Source: Planctomycetota bacterium
GTDB lineage: Bacteria > Planctomycetota > Uabimicrobiia > Uabimicrobiales > Uabimicrobiaceae
NCBI GenBank assembly: GCA_029260735.1
Contig: JAJDCR010000024.1
Span: forward strand, 149,475 to 213,474
Reading direction: 5' to 3'
DNA: 64,000 nt
Shown piece by piece: positions 1-8,316 of the stretch. Position numbers and translations under genes: made by a program. Positions within the stretch are counted from its first letter, which is position 1; each line of letters opens with the position of its first letter. Below the pieces are notes generated by a model. That model was not told the DNA's origin. It ran no database searches and saw only the letters and a list, made by a program, of their open reading frames with translations.

Positions 1-919
1 ATAGCCATTTGTGAGGATCAAAGGACAAGGAATCGGCAAACGAAATTCCTCTTCTTAGATAACTGTACTCTTCTAGTAGCAAAGCTGCTCCCCCCCAAGC
101 GGCATCCACATGAAACCACAAATCATATTTTTGAGAGATTTGGGCAATTTTCTCTAGAGGGTCTATCGTTGCTGAGCTTGTGCTTCCCAGGTTTGCTACC
201 ACCATCAGTGGGTGATATCCTTTTTCTTGGTCGGCAAGAATTTGCTTTTCCAGTTGCTCACAATCCATTTGTAAATTAGATTGAACTGGAATAGACCGCA
301 GAATATCTGTGCCTAAACCAGATATGCGGCAGGCTCTTTTGATGGACCCGTGGGTTTCTTCGGAGCAATATATCGTTGGCCACTTTTCTATGCCTCTGAG
401 TCCCTGATTTCTGTACCCTGGAATTCTCTTGCTCAAAGCACACAAGAGAGCCATAAAATTTGCTTCGGTTGCTCCTGAAGTAAAGCTTCCTTTGGCAGAG
501 CTAGAATTCATGCCAAACTTTTCTGCGAAATATTGGATCAAGTGATTTTCCATTTCGATACAGAGCATGGCACTGGCGCTGGATGCTAACTGAGGATTAT
601 GAGCAGCGACAAAAGCGTCGGCAATCAAACTCATGCTACTTGCCTGAGGGTTAAATACTCCGTAATAATCACGACTGGCTATTTGGAGGAGATGCTTTTT
701 CAGTAGAGTATGTGTCCACTTGATGGCTTCGTCTACTTCAACAGGCTCGCAAAAATCTATGGCACTTAAAACCTTTTGAATTTCTTCTAGGCTTACATTT
801 TGAGGTACCTTTAAAGAGTCTACTGAGCTTATGTAGTCCTCTATTTTCTCGCCTAATAGCTCCCAGGCTTTTGTTCGTTTTCCAGACGATAGAAGTAGCC
901 CAAATCCATCTTTACTCAC
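1..919 (-). CDS. PLP-dependent group II decarboxylase (5' part; runs off left edge)
   Basis: About 306 N-terminal residues are visible. They read as a pyridoxal-phosphate decarboxylase of the aromatic-amino-acid/glutamate/diaminobutyrate type. Seen directly: a family-typical FHVDAAWGGA segment, whose Asp contacts the PLP pyridine ring, and DPHKWL at the window edge, whose Lys should be the PLP Schiff-base lysine. DPHKW favours the aromatic/broad amino-acid decarboxylase branch over glutamate decarboxylase. The start is GTG at 919, overlapping the upstream ATP-grasp stop by 8 bases, with a GGAGAG-like sequence just before it. It is the fifth gene of the operon. Expected reaction: amino acid to amine plus CO2. 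Substrate unknown, and the C-terminal half lies outside the window. Confidence 0.88.
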   Translation of the reverse strand, partial: MSKDGFGLLLSSGKRTKAWELLGEKIEDYISSVDSLKVPQNVSLEEIQKVLSAIDFCEPVEVDEAIKWTHTLLKKHLLQIASRDYYGVFNPQASSMSLIADAFVAAHNPQLASSASAMLCIEMENHLIQYFAEKFGMNSSSAKGSFTSGATEANFMALLCALSKRIPGYRNQGLRGIEKWPTIYCSEETHGSIKRACRISGLGTDILRSIPVQSNLQMDCEQLEKQILADQEKGYHPLMVVANLGSTSSATIDPLEKIAQISQKYDLWFHVDAAWGGAALLLEEYSYLRRGISFADSLSFDPHKWL

Positions 920-2177
920 TTTCACTCTCCGTTTCAAATAAGCTTTTTTCAAATTCTCTGATAAACTTGTAATCCTGCTCTATCTGCTCTATTTTTTCGT
1001 GTGCTAATACCACTATCGCAGGTATGGAAAAATAATCTACGGTAGGTTTTAGCTTATCTCCAAGAGATTTAATCCATCTCAAATAAATGCACGACTCTAA
1101 ATTTTCAATCTCGCTACTATAATGAATGTGCTTTAGTTTTCCACTGACATAAGATGTCAGAAAAACACGCCTGGCAAAGATATTTTTATGTTTTGCGTTC
1201 TTTGTTTTAGAAAGGAATGAATCAGGGAATAAGTAGCTATCCACGGCAAGCTCGGCTGGAGTAAACCCCATTGTCTTTGAATTAACTCCAAAAGCGGCCA
1301 TTCCTTGTAAACGAGCTCCTATCTCCACTAGTCTGAGTCCATTAGATGTCATTTTTATTTCAGCATGAGAAGGGCCATAAGAAAAATGAAGAGCATCCAG
1401 AACACGATACATGTACTGGCAAAGCTGAGAAACAGTGTCACTCTCGTCTAAGGAAACATACTCGTTATAATCATAAACAAAATCTCTACCATTTAGGCTC
1501 CTTTTATGATAGCGCCATATTTCACAAATAAAGTGCTCACCACGGCAACTTACTGCATTTACGTAATACTCTTCTCCATCTAAGTAATCTTGAGCTAAAA
1601 CGTATGAATTTAGGCCTCCCATTTGATTTTTTTGGCCCATGATTTCTTCGAAGGCATGGCAAACTTCTTCTTTTTCATTGCAGGCAAAAACACAATCGCT
1701 TCCCGCACTTTCTAAAGGTTTTACGACGATTTTGGAAAAACGATTATCCTTTTGCCAAGCAATGATTTCATCTATATTCTCTGTCTTGATTTGCTCTGTT
1801 ACTGGTACCTGGGCAATGCGTAAAGTTTCAATCATTTCGTATTTATTAATGCGTGTCGTTGACGAAAGAGGATTGTTCCCCGGCAACTTGAGTTTACTTG
1901 CGATTATATCGGCTAAGATTATAGCTGTTTCTGTTCCGACAAAGACGGCCTGTATTGTCGGATAATCGCTATGGATTTGTTCCATTAGAGCATCCACATC
2001 TCCCAAATACGTGTATTCTTTAGCAAAATCGTTCTTATTATAAGTTGCCATCAGAGCCTGTGAAGCTTCTTCCATTGAGAAGACGTGAATAGTTTGGACA
2101 TTCTGTGCTGATAAAATAGGAGCTAGTTGATTTCCGGAAGAAAATGCGTCTATAACAATGGCTGTCTGATTATTCAT
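912..2177 (-). CDS. ATP-grasp ligase (carboxylate-amine ligase, L-amino-acid-ligase-like)
   Basis: 421 residues, the usual length for a stand-alone ATP-grasp ligase. Seen: an N-terminal Rossmann-like segment; the ATP-binding stretch KIVVKPLESAGSDCV (about residues 149-163); the LDGEEYYVNAV segment; and VEIGARLQGM, the counterpart of the Mg/ATP-binding E-x-N/G-x-R-xx-G motif. Family knowledge: such enzymes activate a carboxylate as acyl phosphate and join it to an amine, as in dipeptide-forming BacD-type ligases and CarB-like domains. It lies between the GNAT and decarboxylase genes and overlaps both by 8 bases, so it is probably translationally coupled. I infer that it makes an amide or peptide bond in the pathway. 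Substrates cannot be read from sequence. Confidence 0.85.
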   Translation of the reverse strand: MNNQTAIVIDAFSSGNQLAPILSAQNVQTIHVFSMEEASQALMATYNKNDFAKEYTYLGDVDALMEQIHSDYPTIQAVFVGTETAIILADIIASKLKLPGNNPLSSTTRINKYEMIETLRIAQVPVTEQIKTENIDEIIAWQKDNRFSKIVVKPLESAGSDCVFACNEKEEVCHAFEEIMGQKNQMGGLNSYVLAQDYLDGEEYYVNAVSCRGEHFICEIWRYHKRSLNGRDFVYDYNEYVSLDESDTVSQLCQYMYRVLDALHFSYGPSHAEIKMTSNGLRLVEIGARLQGMAAFGVNSKTMGFTPAELAVDSYLFPDSFLSKTKNAKHKNIFARRVFLTSYVSGKLKHIHYSSEIENLESCIYLRWIKSLGDKLKPTVDYFSIPAIVVLAHEKIEQIEQDYKFIREFEKSLFETESESE

Positions 2178-2760
2178 GATATTGCCAATCTCTTTGATTT
2201 AGTGACAGAAATAGCATATCTTGCCAACTTTCCTCTGCTGTGGAATAACTCAGTTGAGGTCGGATTCCTATTCTTTGAAAACCTAGTTTTTTTACCAAAG
2301 CCATGGAGGCTTTATTAGCAAGAGAGATATTGGCATCTACTCCTTGTAGGCCTAATTCTTTGAAACCAAAATCAATAACCGCAGAGCAGGCTTCGTATCC
2401 CCATCCTCTACTTTTAAATCGAAGACTAATTTTAGCCCCCAATTCTCCTCGGTTTCGGAGGACATCAAATTGCCAATATCCAATATCCCCGACTAAACTA
2501 TTTTTCTCTTGTAAGTCATTTTTTGAAAATATTCCCCAACGAATGGCTGTATTAGCTCGAAACCATTGGTCTAGAACATCCAGAGTATTTTGAGTATCTT
2601 CTATTTTCTGATGAGGCTTCAAACCATACAACTTCATTGTACTTTCTTCACGACAAAGCCCGTGGTATTCTTCTAAATGCTCTATGGTCAATGCTTGGAT
2701 GATCAAGTTATCTGTTTCAATTTTAGGGGGGAGAGTAAAGGGGAATAGTCTAGGCAACAT
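2170..2760 (-). CDS. GNAT family N-acetyltransferase (RimJ/RimL-like)
   Basis: 196 residues from the ATG at 2760, which has AAGGA about 9 bases upstream. An in-frame TTG at 2793 would add 11 residues and overlap the upstream oxidase, but has weaker support. The fold reads as Acetyltransf_3: an opening with ETDNLIIQALTIEHLEEY, a central segment running from NSLVGDIGYWQF to RGELGAKISL, then SRGWGYEACSAVIDFGF, which is the acetyl-CoA pyrophosphate loop, and ANKASMALVKKLGFQ, the typical final helix-strand. Within this operon it could acylate the amine of an intermediate or act as a self-protection acetyltransferase, as such genes often do in biosynthetic clusters. That role is inference. It overlaps the ATP-grasp start by 8 bases. 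Confidence 0.85.
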   Translation of the reverse strand: MLPRLFPFTLPPKIETDNLIIQALTIEHLEEYHGLCREESTMKLYGLKPHQKIEDTQNTLDVLDQWFRANTAIRWGIFSKNDLQEKNSLVGDIGYWQFDVLRNRGELGAKISLRFKSRGWGYEACSAVIDFGFKELGLQGVDANISLANKASMALVKKLGFQRIGIRPQLSYSTAEESWQDMLFLSLNQRDWQYHE

Positions 2761-2786
2761 AAGAAATATCCTTGTAGGTACACATC

Positions 2787-3869
2787 TTAGCAAACTTCTT
2801 CAATTTTATCGGCAATTTCTCGGCCAATCATGGGAAAAAGCATGTAACCTGTGCAAGAGAAACCGCCGGTGTACAATAAGTTTTTTATTTTAGAAGACCA
2901 CAAAACATGGCCAAAACCTCTTTTGCAGTAACTTTCAATAGCACATATCCCGTCTTCTAATGCAGCATTTTTAATCCAGGTTATCCGTTTTCCTATTTGA
3001 TATTTTGCCTCATTGGCTTCAATGCCATTCACTTTTCCTGGGACAATATCTTCTGTAATATTTTGATTACTTAAATACCCTCCGATAAACGACCCCGTTG
3101 GCAAAAGATGCCCAAAGGTATTGTGGCAAAAATCGACAAAGAAAGGATGTTCGATGTCTTTTCGGTAGCGATTGAATTTGTTTAGTTGGATAACCTTAGG
3201 AAAAAACGGAGTGACCTCTCCTATATCCTCTAAAAAACGAAATCCCCAAGAGCCCAGGCATAAAACAACAATTTTAGCACGAAGAGTTTCCCCGCTCTCT
3301 AGCTTAACTCCCTGGACTTGGTCGCCTTTGTAGATGACTTCCTTCAAAGCAGTGTTTAGCCGTACCTCGCAAGGAGAGTTTTGACAAGACCAAGAAGCTA
3401 GGTATTTAACGCTACTACTTAGACCGGTTAACCCCGCTTGAGGCTCATAGATAACCACATCATCTTCGTACCAACAAAAATTAGGAAAACGCTTTTTTCC
3501 TTCTTTCGCTTCTAGAAGTTCAAAGTCTACACCATTTTGCCTTAGTAGTTCGATGTGGGGAGCAAAGAACTCTAAATCGTGCTTTTTCAAAAAATAGAGA
3601 GAGCCTGTTTTTGTATAATGGTTATCGCCGCCAAAATGTTTTTTAAAATTACAATGAAAATCAAAATAATCATAGGCCAACTGCATCACTTCTATGTTGG
3701 AGTGAAAAACTCTCGTCAAAAAACCCCAGAGTCCAGAAGCTCCCTGTCCTAGTTGAGAGTTTTTTTCTAGCAGAAGAACTTTTAAGTTTTTATTTTGGGC
3801 CAAATAATAGAGAGCAGAAGCCCCTGTAATTCCACCGCCAACAACAATGACATCATAAGAATTGCTCAT
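2787..3869 (-). CDS. FAD-dependent oxidoreductase, D-amino-acid/glycine oxidase (DAO) family
   Basis: 360 residues, normal for the DAO family. The N-terminal dinucleotide-binding motif VIVVGGGITGASALYYLA is followed by LLLEKNSQLGQGASG, the Glu that binds the FAD ribose and the flavin loop. The C-terminus carries LLYTGGFSCTGYMLFPMIG, resembling the family's second flavin-contact region. Relatives oxidise glycine, sarcosine, D-amino acids or secondary amines to imines, using O2. The start ATG at 3869 overlaps the cupin/MetRS-like stop in an ATGA arrangement. No signal peptide. In context it probably oxidises an amine intermediate made or used by the neighbouring ligase and decarboxylase. The substrate is unknown. 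Confidence 0.88.
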   Translation of the reverse strand: MSNSYDVIVVGGGITGASALYYLAQNKNLKVLLLEKNSQLGQGASGLWGFLTRVFHSNIEVMQLAYDYFDFHCNFKKHFGGDNHYTKTGSLYFLKKHDLEFFAPHIELLRQNGVDFELLEAKEGKKRFPNFCWYEDDVVIYEPQAGLTGLSSSVKYLASWSCQNSPCEVRLNTALKEVIYKGDQVQGVKLESGETLRAKIVVLCLGSWGFRFLEDIGEVTPFFPKVIQLNKFNRYRKDIEHPFFVDFCHNTFGHLLPTGSFIGGYLSNQNITEDIVPGKVNGIEANEAKYQIGKRITWIKNAALEDGICAIESYCKRGFGHVLWSSKIKNLLYTGGFSCTGYMLFPMIGREIADKIEEVC

Positions 3870-5794
3870 GGGCGTATCTTTTCTAAGGAATCTATAGTTT
3901 CTTGAATAAGACCAAGAGGAAAATGTTCGATAATTTTTCCTCTGGAAGACGAGTCTACCGGAGTTTTTACACTAAATGATTCGTCTAGCTCAAAGCTCTT
4001 CATTAGAGAACGACTGTAACTGGGCATAATCGGCTGCAAAAGGGCAACGGCTCTTCTTAAAGCCAAAAGCAAAAGCGATAGGTCACTATCACTCGCGACA
4101 ATGCCTGTGTAATAGTACTCATGAATTTGCTCAAATATGTCTAGCAAAAGTTTCGCCACCTTATTGATGCGAAAATTTTTGGTGCCATAGAATGAAATAA
4201 TTTCTGTACAAGAACGGTTAAAACCATACAAAAAGCGTTCTTCTACCTCCGACATCTTTTGATCGCCATTCAAATCGAAGGGAAGCTTGTCTACAGGCAT
4301 GGCATTATTGATTGTCTCTAGTAAATGCTCCCACTCTCCCAGGTTTTCTACAAAGGTGCAGAAATGTGACATTCTAAAGTTTGTTGAGTGTAGCTCGGAG
4401 CGCATAGAGCACAGATAAAGACGCAAGGGATCGGGGTGAATCTCTTTTAGAATATCTTCTCCCCAAATAGCATGGTTCCGGCTTGTTGAGAATTTTTCTC
4501 CATCGAGATGGAGAAAGTAGTTGGTCAATAACGATTGTATGGCTACCTTATTTTGCAGAAGTACAGGAATCAATAGACCATAGAAAAAAGCGTTGTCAAA
4601 ACCAAAAGCTAAATTTAATCTCAAATGAGAAAAATCTATGTTGGGATGCTCTTCTTTCATTTTCTCGACAAGGTAAAGATAAGCGCCTGCCATCTCGCAC
4701 CATTCATATATGACATTTCCTTCTTCCAAAGGAGCAGCAATTCCCCACGAAGCAGGCTGAGAAAGAGAAACTCGGGGTAATTTTGTTTCTAAATAGTCTG
4801 CATAGAAATGGCGCATGACCGCGGGCATAGAGATCTTCTCAATAAATTTTTCCAAAAATTCGCGATGTTCTTCTAAATCGATATAGGAGCGCTCTACCTC
4901 AACATAGTCAATAGCTCCTTCCCCGATAGTAGACTTTGCTTCACCAAGATCCCAAGCGTCATTGTAGTAACCACAATTTTCGCAGCCGTTGCCTCCGGTC
5001 TCTTCTTTGCATTTCGGACATTTTCCTGCGATAGCAGATCCGTAGAGAATTTGATTGCTTGTGGCACAGCACGGTGCTTTATACTTATCTACCTTGATGA
5101 TCTTGTCATCTTTCAATTTCTGGTAAAATCGAATGATGAATTCTTTATACTCACTATTCTCTGTCGGCTTTAAAAAATAACTTATGTCGGAGCCAAAACT
5201 GGCAATGACCTGAGCAATTTTGGGAGCAAATTTTTGAATCACATCCTTCTCTGCACATTTTAGATCACGGGCTTTAGCTCCTACATAGCTTTGATAGTCA
5301 TCTGTTCCCATAACATGGAAAGATTGTCTACCAATCAAAGAAGATGCTCTATGCGCTACGTCCGCTGCCAAGTAAGGCCCAGAGAGGTGCCCTAGGTGCA
5401 GTGCTCCGTTAGGGGTGGGAGGGGCAGGAATCATCATTTCGACAACACTGTCGTCTGTTACATCTGAAGTAATCGTCCAATAAACAGAGTAAAAATCTAG
5501 GTCATCAGGGCCACTATTAGTCAGTTGATGGGTATTGGCCGCTGGGATAAAAACAACATCGCCATTTTTTACTTCCCGACACTCCTCGCCTATCTGCATT
5601 TTTCCTTGTCCTGAAGTGATCAGAAAAACTTCATTTTCATGATGATTGTGGGGAGCAGTCGTTTTTCCAGGTAACACCTTACAGAGAACTAAGCCAAAGG
5701 GAACAAAGTTTTGCAAAAAATCTGGATGGATAGAGCGGCATAAAATGCCGTAGGCCTCTTCGAGTTTTTTAGGGTCATACGACGAAACTTGCAT
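3866..5794 (-). CDS. Cupin domain fused to a methionyl-tRNA-synthetase-like protein
   Basis: 642 residues in two parts. Residues 1-115 form a cupin with metal ligands visible as H49, H51, E55 and H89. From about residue 118 a class I synthetase of the MetRS type follows: PTPNGALHLGH (HIGH-type box at 133-136), HVMGTDDYQSY, a zinc knuckle CPKC...CENC near 258-275, and KFSTSR near 434 in place of KMSKS. The catalytic core therefore looks intact. The C-terminal helical domain is recognisable only in outline, and I cannot find the Trp used by MetRS to read CAU. First gene of the operon. A housekeeping MetRS would not carry a cupin or sit with oxidase, GNAT and ATP-grasp genes, so I infer an amino-acid-activating enzyme recruited to biosynthesis. 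Possible alternative: a stress or resistance copy of MetRS. Confidence 0.85.
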   Translation of the reverse strand: MQVSSYDPKKLEEAYGILCRSIHPDFLQNFVPFGLVLCKVLPGKTTAPHNHHENEVFLITSGQGKMQIGEECREVKNGDVVFIPAANTHQLTNSGPDDLDFYSVYWTITSDVTDDSVVEMMIPAPPTPNGALHLGHLSGPYLAADVAHRASSLIGRQSFHVMGTDDYQSYVGAKARDLKCAEKDVIQKFAPKIAQVIASFGSDISYFLKPTENSEYKEFIIRFYQKLKDDKIIKVDKYKAPCCATSNQILYGSAIAGKCPKCKEETGGNGCENCGYYNDAWDLGEAKSTIGEGAIDYVEVERSYIDLEEHREFLEKFIEKISMPAVMRHFYADYLETKLPRVSLSQPASWGIAAPLEEGNVIYEWCEMAGAYLYLVEKMKEEHPNIDFSHLRLNLAFGFDNAFFYGLLIPVLLQNKVAIQSLLTNYFLHLDGEKFSTSRNHAIWGEDILKEIHPDPLRLYLCSMRSELHSTNFRMSHFCTFVENLGEWEHLLETINNAMPVDKLPFDLNGDQKMSEVEERFLYGFNRSCTEIISFYGTKNFRINKVAKLLLDIFEQIHEYYYTGIVASDSDLSLLLLALRRAVALLQPIMPSYSRSLMKSFELDESFSVKTPVDSSSRGKIIEHFPLGLIQETIDSLEKIRP

Positions 5795-5841
5795 GGGGTT
5801 TTCTCATTTGTAGTAAGCGAAACTAAAAGGTATGTCTAAAA

Positions 5842-5870
5842 ATCTTACTGGTCACAAATTCTTTTGTCAA
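5842..5870 (-). promoter_or_regulatory. sigma70-type promoter of the cupin/MetRS-like operon
   Basis: On the minus strand a perfect -35 box TTGACA (5870-5865) is separated by exactly 17 bases from TAAGAT (5847-5842). Expected transcription start is near 5834, leaving a leader of about 40 bases before the ATG at 5794. The terminator at 5941-5973 isolates it from the upstream PEP-CTERM gene. Confidence 0.7.
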
Positions 5871-5940
5871 AGTGTTTTTCGATAAATGGTGACTTCTTGG
5901 AGTGATTATGAGAAAAAAACGGGGAATTTATAAAAAAAAA

Positions 5941-5973
5941 CTCTAACATCACTATTTGAACCTGATGTTAGAG
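5941..5973 (-). terminator. Rho-independent terminator of the PEP-CTERM gene at 6008
   Basis: An 11-bp perfect stem (CTCTAACATCA with TGATGTTAGAG) and an 11-base loop are followed on the minus strand by an unbroken run of nine T (opposite A at 5932-5940). It lies 35 bases after the stop of the upstream minus-strand gene. Confidence 0.88.
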
Positions 5974-6007
5974 ATTAACGATCCATAATAAAATTTAGAG
6001 AAATAGT

Positions 6008-6703
6008 CTACTTCTTTTTTTGACTTGCAGCCAAAACTGTCATTCCAAGAATGAAAAGCCATGCTGCGGAAGGCTCTGGAATGGTTCCCTCTACAACTGC
6101 AGCTGAAGAAGTATCAAAATTATCAAAAGCTAAACCAACATTACGATTGCCTTCTCTAAACCCTATAATGCGAATAGAAGCAATTTCATTTGTAGCGCGA
6201 CTAAATGACCATGTTGTAGCTAAACGATCCCCCGTGCCAAAGTCACCGGCAGTGAATACCACCGACTCCAGAACTGTACCTACTCCATCGCGTGCTTCCA
6301 CTGTATATATCTCAGGAAATCCTGAAGTCTCACCATCTATATCCAAAATAACTCCACTAGCGGCAGCGGTTGGTGTTGCATAAGTAATAAGTAAAGGTTT
6401 AGGATTGCCAACAACTACTCCATCGTCTGTTAAAAAAAACTGTCCCACTCCTTGGTCCGAAAAAGGGCTGTCATTAGGGCCAAATGCTGTTGTTGGTCCA
6501 CCTACTTGAGCGATTACAGGAGCTCCTCCTCCTTCTAAGCTAAAGGAAACTCCTGTTGTCGCCAAAAACTGGTTATCAATAGTAAGACCTTCTGTAGGGG
6601 TTCCCACATTTGGGATGTTTTCAAAGTCAATAAGGACAGCATTGACTTGTGCACTGCTAATTAATATGAAACTAACAGCGATAACTAAATATATTTTAGT
6701 CAT
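6008..6703 (-). CDS. PEP-CTERM sorting-domain protein
   Basis: 231 residues. N-terminal signal peptide (TKIYLVIAVSFILISSAQVNA) and a C-terminal tripartite tag: IPEPSA, the hydrophobic helix WLFILGMTVLAAS, then QKKK. The region between is a beta-rich domain ending in VGLAFDNFDTSS, a pattern common in secreted PEP-CTERM proteins of unknown function. By family knowledge the tag directs the protein to an exosortase in the inner membrane, which cleaves near the PEP motif. Single-gene unit with its own terminator at 5941-5973. It is divergent from no neighbour, since the lipase upstream is on the same strand, 113 bases away. Molecular function unknown. Confidence 0.88.
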   Translation of the reverse strand: MTKIYLVIAVSFILISSAQVNAVLIDFENIPNVGTPTEGLTIDNQFLATTGVSFSLEGGGAPVIAQVGGPTTAFGPNDSPFSDQGVGQFFLTDDGVVVGNPKPLLITYATPTAAASGVILDIDGETSGFPEIYTVEARDGVGTVLESVVFTAGDFGTGDRLATTWSFSRATNEIASIRIIGFREGNRNVGLAFDNFDTSSAAVVEGTIPEPSAAWLFILGMTVLAASQKKK

Positions 6704-6816
6704 TTTTCTATCCTTTTTTTATAAGCCAGAACTACTGTTTTAACTTTATTCTCTTTCAACTATACGATTTTTTGTACTTAAAATACAATTATTTTTTTTG
6801 TTACTGTTCCAGAGTA

Positions 6817-7977
6817 CTAGCGTAAACGAGACAAGGTATCGGCTATTTGTTCAAAGAATTTCTGAACACGTTCCTTTTCTTTTTCCGGGTTCTTAGTATG
6901 ACCAATAATTTTCAGATGGTCAACGCTTTCAATTAACCCCATGTAATTCCAAACCCCCATGCGGGCCACTCCATCATAAGGAACGATAACTCCATTGTGA
7001 GGTCCTTTTTGCGAAACAACGCTGACTAATCCATCATTCTTCCACCAGTCGCTCGCGGGAGAAACGACATCTCCTTGGTAGCTTCCTATTTTGTTGGCAA
7101 TGTAATGGAAATCTTTTATCATCGCCTCTTCGGCGCATTCATAGCCTGTTTTAGCGTCTTTTACATAAGTGGCTTCGTTAACAAAGCTAAAGTAGTATAA
7201 GTTATCAAAGTTGCGAATTTTTTCATTGAGCCTTTTTGCTCCATGAGGGTTCAAGTCATGGAAAGCTAAATCTTTTGTACTGCCCAAAGTTTTATCTACT
7301 CGCTCAAAAAATTTATCTATGCTTTCCCCTTTTTTGGGCTCTAGCTCCCATTGGTCTAGCTTAAAGTCATAAATCCCCCAGTTTGTTCCTGCGATGGCAA
7401 AAAAAGCCGCCAGGAGTTTTTGAGCATCTCCGCCCAGCTCTTTTTTGATAACAACTCTGGTCAGAGAGCCATTGTGGGGAGTGGAAATGGAGGAGACAGA
7501 CTTTACCCAAGTTTCGTCAGAACCCACGCCAAAAAAATCTTGAGCTAAAAACTCGGTCAGCAAACGAATGGTCTGCCCTCCCATACTATGCCCCACCAGA
7601 TGAATAGGGTTTTGAGCGCTCCATTCGGGGTGAAGTGCTTGGTGTTTTTTGCCAAAGCGTTTATGCCCACAGACGTTAGCATGTTCTTGTCCGTAGTCGA
7701 CCTGACCGCCTTTGATTTGATAAAAAAGCTCGCAGGCTCGATCATGATTGGAAGAAATAGGTCCCACTCCAGCAGCCTCTACTCTAAATCCTTTTTTTTG
7801 CAAATGATCTTGAATATCTAAGCATTTCCCACCCCAATACTTATAACCGTCCATTTCATTGGGGCCCCAACCAGTGAGTCCATGAACAAGAATAATAGGA
7901 TGATTATTTAGGTATGGTTTGCCTTGAGAGCAAAGAATGCTAGAAATGATAAATAGGCTTAGTAGTAGCTTTTTCAC
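6817..7977 (-). CDS. Secreted triacylglycerol lipase, Staphylococcus/Geobacillus (family I.5)-like
   Basis: 386 residues with signal peptide KKLLLSLFIISSILCSQG. Alpha/beta hydrolase: oxyanion region PIILVHGLTGWG (about 27-38) and nucleophile elbow LVGHSMGGQ with Ser131. WWKNDGLVSVVS carries the likely catalytic Asp and VDHLKIIGH the catalytic His. The segment GGQVDYGQEHANVCGHKRFG matches the zinc-binding insertion characteristic of family I.5 thermophile and staphylococcal lipases, and the sequence from NDG to DHL follows that family closely. Expected role: hydrolysis of acylglycerols or esters outside the cytoplasm. The family is best known from Firmicutes, so a Gram-negative host here is worth noting. 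Monocistronic by spacing. Confidence 0.9.
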   Translation of the reverse strand: MKKLLLSLFIISSILCSQGKPYLNNHPIILVHGLTGWGPNEMDGYKYWGGKCLDIQDHLQKKGFRVEAAGVGPISSNHDRACELFYQIKGGQVDYGQEHANVCGHKRFGKKHQALHPEWSAQNPIHLVGHSMGGQTIRLLTEFLAQDFFGVGSDETWVKSVSSISTPHNGSLTRVVIKKELGGDAQKLLAAFFAIAGTNWGIYDFKLDQWELEPKKGESIDKFFERVDKTLGSTKDLAFHDLNPHGAKRLNEKIRNFDNLYYFSFVNEATYVKDAKTGYECAEEAMIKDFHYIANKIGSYQGDVVSPASDWWKNDGLVSVVSQKGPHNGVIVPYDGVARMGVWNYMGLIESVDHLKIIGHTKNPEKEKERVQKFFEQIADTLSRLR

Positions 7978-8316
7978 TGACTTCTCCCTTACATAATAAG
8001 CGAATAGATTTAATTTCTTTTTTTAGCCTTAGGACGTATCTTTATATCATAGTTTGAATGCTTAAGCTGGTCAATGAGAAAAAAACGAGAGAAGGTTATG
8101 AGTTTGCTTTGTGCTAATTTTTTTATTTTTCTTTGGAAATCATAAGATAATCAGAATATACTTAATCAGTTAATGTATTGAAGAAAATCAATTTTTTTCA
8201 ATACTCTTTAGTTCTTAGTTCCCTAAGAAAACTTTAGAACCTTACTAGCCGCAAATAATCTCCCTTTGTTGTTCAAAAGTCTCTATAGGATATTTGGTAA
8301 ATGAAGGGAAAAAGAA
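7978..8316. other. Intergenic gap, no gene seen
   Basis: About 340 AT-rich bases between divergent genes (lipase to the left, PEP-CTERM protein to the right). It must hold both promoters, but I could not single out convincing -35/-10 pairs. No ORF, RNA or family repeat was recognised. Confidence 0.5.

Noticed and set aside
2170..2793. Longer GNAT reading starting at TTG 2793
   Set aside because: ATG 2760 has AAGGA at good spacing. The TTG start overlaps the oxidase end and adds residues unlike the family.
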